Source: Anseranas semipalmata (Eukaryota > Chordata > Aves > Anseriformes > Anseranatidae). From it: DNA of 64,000 nucleotides. Positions 57,201-64,000 of this stretch are shown here, in pieces. The DNA is taken from assembly GCA_013399115.1 (NCBI GenBank), contig VXAA01003926.1, positions 19,292-83,291 on the forward strand, read 5' to 3'. Every line of letters starts with the position of its first letter. The first letter of the stretch is position 1. The position numbers were made by a program, and so were the translations under genes. The notes under the pieces were generated by a model. That model saw only the letters and a program-made list of their open reading frames with translations, was not told the DNA's origin and did no database searches.

Positions 57201-60200
57201 GCCGTGTGTTCAAGCATAACTCTTGAGAGCTATTTGAAGACTCACAAGTCCCTACATTTTAATCCCAAATCAATTTCAATTTCCTTGCTATGCACATCTT
57301 CCAATGCGGTAAGAAAAAAAAGGACCCACCTTGAAACCTAATGATAGCAAGTAGGCCCATTTCACCCCTACTCCAATCAAGCAGGAACATGCAATCTGCA
57401 AATCGTCATCACCTTGTAAAAGTGGTCATGTATATTGAGGACCCAATAAGTCAGAGTTTGCTTCATATGTAAAGCTTGGCTCAGCTTTCCTCCCAGCTTT
57501 CCTATATGAAATCCTAGGCTTAACATTGTTGGTTTTTTTCTGCAAAATTTGCTTGTGAGCATTCATCAGCTAAAGACTGTCTCATGCTGAGCTATGAAAA
57601 TCAGAGATTTTGGCTTAAAATGGATCACTGAGGTCAGAAGTTTCTGCAGACCTCAAACTCCATAGGTTTAAGTGATTTAGGCTAAAACCCCAGGGTTTCT
57701 TTTGGGCCAGCCTTTGACTGAACTAGGAAATCAGTTGTCCACTGTTCAGTTCCCAGTGGGGACTGTCACTTTGGAAGACATTTTGCAATTTGAGATGGAT
57801 TTCAAGATGGTGGCTCTGACACAAGTATCTACTGTGTATCATGGACTGTTGAAAAAAAGGTTGTTGCTGCAGCATTGTGTTGCTCTACCACAATCCGTAT
57901 GATGAAACAGTGCAAGAATGGAGGAAGGATGCCTCCACGGGTTCCTCTCCTCAGTCTCTGGTCCTCAGCATCATAGGCACACCATGCTCATATTGCTCCC
58001 TTCCAGAGCATTGCAAGCTCATCTGCATTCTTACAAATCCTTCACCATTTCCCACCCAAACCCCCTCCTCTGCCTGCTGACCGGTGGCCTCCTCACCTCC
58101 CATGTTGAGATGCAGAGGGCCACCCACCCCAGCGCAGCCACCTGGGAACCGGCAGCCACACAGGGCTGCGTTTTCCAGTGCAACAAAAATAACATCAAGA
58201 CTATCAGCCTATTTCAGGACCATTCCCTCATGCAGGGCTACCCGGCCAAACTATTCCAGGCTGCTACTGTACTTGCTGATGGACGCTGCCCTGCGTGTGC
58301 CCAGCATACTGTACATTCCCTTGTAAGGGCTTGCCCCATTCCCTGCTATGCTCTAGTTGTCATCTGGCCATTTGCCCCACACCTGCTGATGGGAAGGTCC
58401 CCACAATACCCACTCTTGAAAACCTGCTCCCACGGCTCTCCTAGGAGCTCCCTGGCAGGCTATGATGGCTTCAAACAAAAGCAGGTGCTCACAGGGCGGG
58501 CTGAGATGCTACATCGAGATGCACGAGCTCTGTGGTGCAGGGTACCACTTCCCCGGTCGTACAGCACCCCATACAGCATATTGTTTCCTCCTAAGAAACC
58601 ACTTTAAAAAACACTCCTGAATTTACTACATCATTTGTGGTCAGCTAAGGCCCGGGACTGGGGCACGGAAGGAGGAAGGTGGATGTCAGAGCTGGGACCA
58701 ACATGTGATCCCCTACTTGGTCTGTGCTGGAGGGCCTACAGGAATGAGTGATATTAATGAGGCAACCTTGGAAGGGAAATAGCTAAAAACTGGTGGATAT
58801 GGTGCTTCCTGAGAGTCAAAACATTTCAGATCTCAAAGCACTAAGGACTGGGGACAGACTTCATCCTATCCGGTTGTAATTTTAATAAGATGTCCCACTG
58901 TTCTGTGTTTTCTTTATAGCCTGTGAAGATGATTCACTGTAGGTCCAGTGTGACTCGTCTCTCCCTATTGACTTTAGACCAGCTGTTGCTTTAAAGTTAA
59001 GGACCTGAGTTAGTGGGTGAACCCAAGCTGAAATCTTCAGCTTACCACCAAAGCCAAAAGAGCTCCTACACAAACATCCCTGCAATGCATTGAAGTTGAT
59101 GTCTGCCAGTGATGGCCTGTGGGAAGTCCCTTGAGAGCAGAGAGGAACACATGACCTCTGTGGCCAACTGGACCTCTCTACTGAATCATGTGGCCATACC
59201 CAAAATTTCTGCCATGGAGGGATTGACTTCTTGAGTTTGAAAACTCTCCAACAGCAGCTTGACTGAAAACACTTGGAGTTGAGCAAGTCCCTGATGGACA
59301 TCAGCTTGCAAGCCAAGTCGGCTCTGAACTTTCTTTGGGGAACGGTGCAGCCCACTCCAAAGTCACACCCTTAACAACCTCAGTAATAAAAATGTGTACT
59401 TATTTTCCCACCTGCCTTTTTGCCCCACTGAAAGCACAAAAACCACAGTGCTCAAATTGTATTTTGCCTGTCCTCTTCCTCACAACAGTCCCTTCAAAAT
59501 CTGCCCTGAATACAAGCTACTCATTCCGTCTTGAGCTTTTCAAGGGCACATCTTCTTTAGGGGTCTGCATCCACCAAAGATATTGGGCATCTAAGAGATG
59601 TATAACAGGCATTTTCAGTGCTAAATTCAAAATCCCTAAAATTCTTGCAGCTGCTGCTTGCTCCTGAAGATGCCTGACATTTGTAGGGAGCAGGGTTCCC
59701 ACCAGCAAGGTGGTACCTGCCTATTTGTGGTCACCTCCTCTCTACAACACTGTTTTTTCATTCTGTTGTAAAGCTTTTCCTTACAAGAAAATGTTCCAAC
59801 ACCCAACTTCAAAATGTGTATGATTTTTACCATGCAATGCACATCAAGCTAAAGAACAGCATGAGCAGAGCGGAAGACACACTAGAAATATCCCTATCCA
59901 CAGCCACAATCCTCTCAAAAGACTCGAAACACATTTTGATATCGCATGTTTCTCACACCATGCACAAAGACAGCCACGGCGCTGTCAAATGCTTGGGTTT
60001 TGCTCTGGAAATGGAACCTTCATCAGTGGCAAGCGCAGAGGCCATGACAACTCATGTCACAGAAGGCACCGAACGCCTGCCAAGTGCAACAGCGATGGAT
60101 GGGACCACGCAGGGAGAGGCGACCTTGCAGCAGGAGGTGCTGCCTGCTGCTCCAGTGATCTGCAGTCATCTCGAACTCGTATCTGAGGAGCTGACAACGT

Positions 60201-62154
60201 CAATAGCTGGTGTTTAAGCATGAAATTTTACATCTGAAGAGCCTCTGCTGCTCATTTGCCGCAGAACCTCCTTCCCATTTGCCTCCCATAGGGGTAAGTC
60301 AATCAGGATAGTTAAGCTTTCAAAACTGACAGATGCTCAGCAGCTTTTTGGCAGCAGTGCATCCCTGCTGTCTCTGCAGTACCACTTCCCAACATGCACA
60401 ACCTTCAGTCGAAAGCACCACTCAACACTGGGCACCTACAAAAGTTCACCAAGCAACCCCGAGCCAGCTCACTGCCTCATCACCCTGAATTTGGATGAAC
60501 TGCTTTGCAAAATCTGGAAGCCGTTGCCTTGACCCATCAGATAAGGCTGCTGCTGGAGCCAATTTCTCAGCAACACTCCTGGCCTGCAGCTGAAGCAATT
60601 CCTGCAGTAGCCCAGCCTGATAAAACTGCTGCTAGATTCCTCCCTTCTTGGCTGAAGATTTAATTTGAGATCTAGTATCCCACTGTGCACTCCCCCAGAC
60701 TTCCAAAATGTTCTTCTCTAAACAGTCTTCCCGTCTTGCACTGCCAGGCTTTGCACATCTGGAGTCCAGACTTCATTGTCACTGACCCAGGACTCACCAT
60801 AGTTCTCCTCCTCCAGCTCAAAATTAAACACATGCAGTCGTCCCGATCTGAGCACAACCCTTCTGCCAGGTGTTGTCAGCATCCCACAGCGCCAGGTCCA
60901 ACAGCTCACGTTCTCTTTTAAAACAAAACAGACCCAGCTCAAGGCGCTCACGCAGAATTTCTAGGACCCCAAAAAACCTCCAACGTGTCCTTAGGAACCT
61001 CTGCAGCCTCTCCACCCACGTCAGTCTGGGGATGAAATCAGGGAAAATCTATTATCGGGCTTCTTATTTCTCCCTAAGGTGGAAGAAAATGAAAATAGAC
61101 GATGGAAATGGACTGTAACAATACCCCCGCAGAAGCATTGGCAGTCCCTGGTTAACTCCCCACTGGTGGGAAACCTCCACAGGCAAACTTGCCAGTGGAT
61201 GTAATTTCGGTCCCCCACCATGTGAGCCCATGGACCATTTGGAGTCACTGAGGGATTAGGGTCAGGCCCTAGAGGCCAGGCTGTCCCCAGCACCGTAGGA
61301 AGAGTAAAAAACACCCTCTCTTCTGCTTTATTTATTTCTGAGAAGGAGGAGAGTTATCCATCTCCACTCCTTCCTTGTGCAGCATCCCTCCTGCCTGTAC
61401 ATCACCCTGCCCAGAGCCACTGTGTGGACCTCCTGCACCTTTAGGCCCTTATGGTGGCACAGGATCCACAGGGAAAAAAAGGATCCACATTATACAGCCT
61501 CTTTGCTCTGACACGGAAACCTTCCCCTGCTCCATGTTCTGCTGTGCAACCAGTTTTGAGTTTGTCTGCAGCTTCTGGTGACTTTCAGGGTGTCACTGGA
61601 AACAGCAGGAGAGTAAACTTCTGGTGAACAAAACTCCTTCTGTTGCCTCACCAAGATGAAGCCCTTCACTTCTGGTGCTTGTTCCCACCCAGACACCCAG
61701 CTTACTCAAGTGAAGAAACTTTCTAGGTGTAACTTTTCCTGCTCCTGCTTGAGGAGAACACCCTCATTTTCTCCATCTTCTGCTCTGCATCATCAGGTGT
61801 AAATTAGCAATAATATTGCCCACAAGGAAGAATCTGGTGCAAATACAGACCGGACAGATATTCTGCTTTCAGAAGAAAGCAAGTGATCGGCAAGAGCAGC
61901 AGGCACTGTGGGAGAGGTAAGGCAGCCCTCGGAGAAATGGGCCAGGACCAGCTACTGCCAGCTCGATGCTACCAAGCCAAAGAGAAAAGCACAGAGAGAC
62001 CTGAATCCCTCCCTCCAAAGCTCCTTCCTCTAGCATTGCCTAGCCTGACCACTGCTGTATTAAAAATAAAATCATCTTTTGCTCTAACCTTGAGCACAAG
62101 GGTCCTGCCTGTCACTCCGGGCACTGTGACGGGACCTTGTCCTGCGTATGTCTG
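54271..62154. other. Intergenic, no gene recognised
   Basis: About 7.9 kb without a supportable exon. It has a short AT tandem (TAAATATATATGATGCA twice, about 55250-55285) and a T-run at 56347-56363. The longest frames (229 codons at 57918-58607, 157 at 58882-59355, 133 at 59816-60217) lack domains and splice context. A - strand frame at 60718-60951 with an acidic FELEEENYGESWVSDNEVW segment is the least random-looking, but I cannot assign it. Confidence 0.35.
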
Positions 62155-62159
62155 TCTCC

Positions 62160-62457
62160 TCTTTAACAGGCACCCAGAGCATCTCAGTGCTTTTGATGAT
62201 GACAAGATGGGCTTTAACTCTGTAGAGCTTTTGGGTGCCAGAACGACAGCGCTGAAGAATGACATCTGCTGCTGCTGGAACGGGCGCTTGTTCAACACTG
62301 ACTCAAGAGAGGAAAATGCCACTTACTGAACCTCCAAGACTTGTTTCTCAACAACCCGAAGCTCTTGGAGGTCTCCCATCTAAATGCTAACCAGGCCCGT
62401 TGCTGCCTGGTTTCTGAGACCTCACAAGAACAGTATAAGGAGGACGCTGAACTATTC
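62160..62457 (-). mobile_element. 5S-rRNA-derived SINE, AmnSINE1/Deu-domain type
   Basis: On the - strand, 62425-62366 reads AGGTCTCAGAAACCAGGCAG, then CAACGGGCCTGGTTAGCATT, then TAGATGGGAGACCTCC. This follows 5S rRNA (TGATCTCGGAAGCTAAGCAG, GGTCGGGCCTGGTTAGTACT, TGGATGGGAGACCGCC) and includes the box A to box C part of the internal promoter. Downstream on the - strand, GGTTCAGTAAGTGGCATTTTCC, TTGAGTCAGTGTTGAA and CGCTGTCGTTCTGGC, then CATCATCAAAAGCACTGAG, follow the order of the Deu-type central domain in amniote SINEs. A lone 5S pseudogene would not have this continuation. Ends are approximate. This family is known for copies that became conserved enhancers. Confidence 0.7.
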
Positions 62458-63134
62458 GGGGCAAACCAGGAGACAGTCAATTTATAGAAAGACCCTCCTG
62501 GATTTCTAGCACGAATGTGTTATCTGAGCTCTCCTGCTTCAAATTTCACCCGCCGGTGGGTCGGTGCAGAAAACACGCAGGTTTTGTTTGCGTGCATTCG
62601 TTTCTGTGTGAGGCTTTGAGCGAGGGGGGTCTGAGGCCAGCAGGGAAAGGAAAGGGAGGAAGAGGTGGCTAGGAAAGGAAAAAAGAAATTATTACCCTCA
62701 TGCACATTTTCAGGAGGCAGTTTTCTTCTGGCTTCACCTCCCAAGGGAGCAGCTCTCAGTGTACTTGTTCAGACAAAAATCTATGGTCAGAATAAGCCTC
62801 CACAAACTCAAAATCCTCCAGATTCACTCCAAATAAATTATGTCAGAGACAAACCCTCCCTGACCAAGAATTGTGTAAGAATTAGCATCCTGCAGGGACC
62901 TCTTTAACCCACCCCGTCCTACCGGAGACCCGCAGCGAGCTCAGATTTTACGGGCTGGTGCCTCCGGCACTGTCCCCGTCAGCTGGGGAAACGGGAGACC
63001 GAGCCTTGATCCTGCCAGCTCCTGAACAGCCTGGCCTCATCCAGCAAAGCAGTTAAGTATGCGGCTTATGCTACAGCTTAACTGGCTCGGCATCCCTGGC
63101 TGAAGGGCCCCGCAGGAGAGCGAAATAGCACTTG
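62458..63134. other. Intergenic, nothing recognised
   Basis: No gene or named repeat. The sequence becomes more GC-rich towards 62920. Confidence 0.4.
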
Positions 63135-63365
63135 GGGTATGTTGCACCGGCGTCTGTCCGTCCATCTGTCTGTCACTGCCCTCTGCCGGGGAGCGCCGCG
63201 GCTTCGGGACCCCGCACGGAGCGGGACACGGGTGGGTGCTGAGCACGGAGAGGGGAGGGCACAAACCTGGCCCCGCTCCCAGGGAAGCTGTAGCCCCCAC
63301 ACAGAGAAGACAAAACGCGGAGCGGCGAGCACCCGCGCACACAGCCTGCGTAGCCAGCGCAGACG
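63135..63365. promoter_or_regulatory. CpG-rich patch, candidate promoter or regulatory island
   Basis: About 230 bases with many CpGs (ACCGGCGTC, GGAGCGCCGCGGC, CCCGCACGGAGCGGGAC, AACGCGGAGCGGCGAGC), bordered on both sides by AT-rich DNA. This is the composition of a small CpG island. The inverted pair CCCGCACGGAGCGGG lies near 63211-63225. No TATA box or clear initiator orients it, and the following 600 bases show no first exon I can recognise. Confidence 0.35.
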
Positions 63366-64000
63366 TTTATGACACCTATAAATTATTAACTTTGAAAAAT
63401 TAATATTAACTTGCTTTGAAGCCCAGTATAAGCTTACTAAAATAGTGTAAATATTTTACACGCAGGTGTTTTGTAACATTGATGGCATGGCCAGATGCAA
63501 TTCTGCATATGTATGTGAGCGCTGCAATCACCAAAGGGGCGGACTGAGATGGTGTAGGTGCACTAAGGAGGCATCCAGGAAGCAGAAGTTGCTGCAGGGA
63601 GGACAAGATAAACACAAATGGCTGCAAAAAGGCAGAGCACCGCCCCAGAATGCAAGGCAGATGGCTGGTAAAGCAAAGAAAACGAGATTAGCAGTATGAG
63701 GAGCAGAGGAGACCCCCCCACACACACATACCCTTCCCCTTTTGGGGATTGAGCAGTAGCATAAAAACATCAGGCATAACCAAGGAAAATTGGAGGAAAA
63801 AAAAAAAAGAAAACTTGGAGGAAAAAAAAAAAAAACAAGCACAGTTTGGTTGTCACTCGATCTCCCAAACCTCACCACCTTGAGCTTGGTGACCAGAAGC
63901 AACCAAGACCACAGCCACCAGCGCTCACTGCACAGCATCCATCAGCATCATATTTTTATGCTAGTGCATAAAGGATTGCTGAAGACTGAGTCTTCCGTAT
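63366..64000. other. Window end, AT-rich, no gene recognised
   Basis: 63366-63480 is AT-rich with TTAATATTAAC and GTGTAAATATTTTACAC (near-palindromic, 63447-63463). A-rich duplicated words (TTGGAGGAAAAAAAA, twice) lie at about 63790-63835. No exon or RNA gene. Confidence 0.4.

Noticed and set aside
57918..58607. 229-codon + strand frame
   Set aside because: No domain, overlapping alternative frames, low-complexity Ser/His/Pro stretches.
58882..59355. 157-codon - strand frame as an exon of ST3GAL5 (the neighbour expected from human synteny)
   Set aside because: No sialylmotif L, S or VS pattern and no suitable splice sites; nothing in the frame resembles a sialyltransferase.
61883..62329. 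148-codon + strand frame and the 117-codon frame opposite it
   Set aside because: They overlap the 5S/Deu-type SINE and are explained by it.
62366..62425. A functional 5S rRNA gene
   Set aside because: Only part of 5S is present, with many substitutions, and the continuation is SINE-like; not a working gene.
1..64000. CRISPR arrays, insertion sequences, operons, prophage or toxin systems
   Set aside because: No regularly spaced repeats, no bacterial-type genes, and the spliced ATOH8 gene and vertebrate repeats show a vertebrate nuclear genome.

Overview
This window looks like nuclear DNA from a bird, or at least a close archosaur. It carries only one gene I can support: the 3' part of ATOH8 (atonal bHLH transcription factor 8), on the + strand. 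Three things point to a bird: long introns with GT/AG splice sites, a degraded CR1 LINE tail of the kind abundant in birds, and no sign of Alu- or L1-type repeats. There is no bacterial, phage or plasmid content. The many open reading frames of 60-280 codons are chance frames in GC-rich or purine/pyrimidine-biased DNA.

Layout. Bases 1-122 are the end of ATOH8 coding exon 1 (basic region and helix 1). Bases 123-12851 are intron 1. Bases 12852-13043 are exon 2 (loop, helix 2 and conserved C-terminal tail). Bases 13044-20475 are intron 2. At 20476 a terminal exon adds one codon (Glu) and a stop, followed by a 3' UTR of about 0.7 kb ending near AATAAA signals at 21185-21198. From about 21.2 kb to the end (about 43 kb) I find no coding exon. 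I looked there for exons of ST3GAL5, which follows ATOH8 in the opposite orientation in human, and saw none. A short CpG-rich patch at 63135-63365 could be a promoter or a regulatory island.

The non-coding sequence holds many old, degraded interspersed repeats. Among them are a CR1-type LINE fragment in intron 1 with recognisable reverse-transcriptase C-terminus, a second CR1/L3-type fragment at 54 kb and a CR1 tail at 19.35 kb. Others are a MIR-like CORE-SINE at 39.3 kb, a long foldback palindrome at 36.2 kb, several short palindromic MITE-like pieces and tRNA-like elements at 45.8 and 46.4 kb. The most distinctive is a 5S-rRNA-derived SINE at about 62.16-62.46 kb that resembles the AmnSINE1/Deu-domain class. 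Several AT-rich, motif-dense blocks (26.1, 40.5 and 49.6-50.2 kb, plus intron blocks) look like regulatory elements, but conservation cannot be tested here.

I found no undescribed multi-gene system. The points most worth following up are the 5S/Deu SINE, the one-codon last exon of ATOH8, the foldback and tRNA-like repeats, and the candidate enhancers in the gene-free flank.
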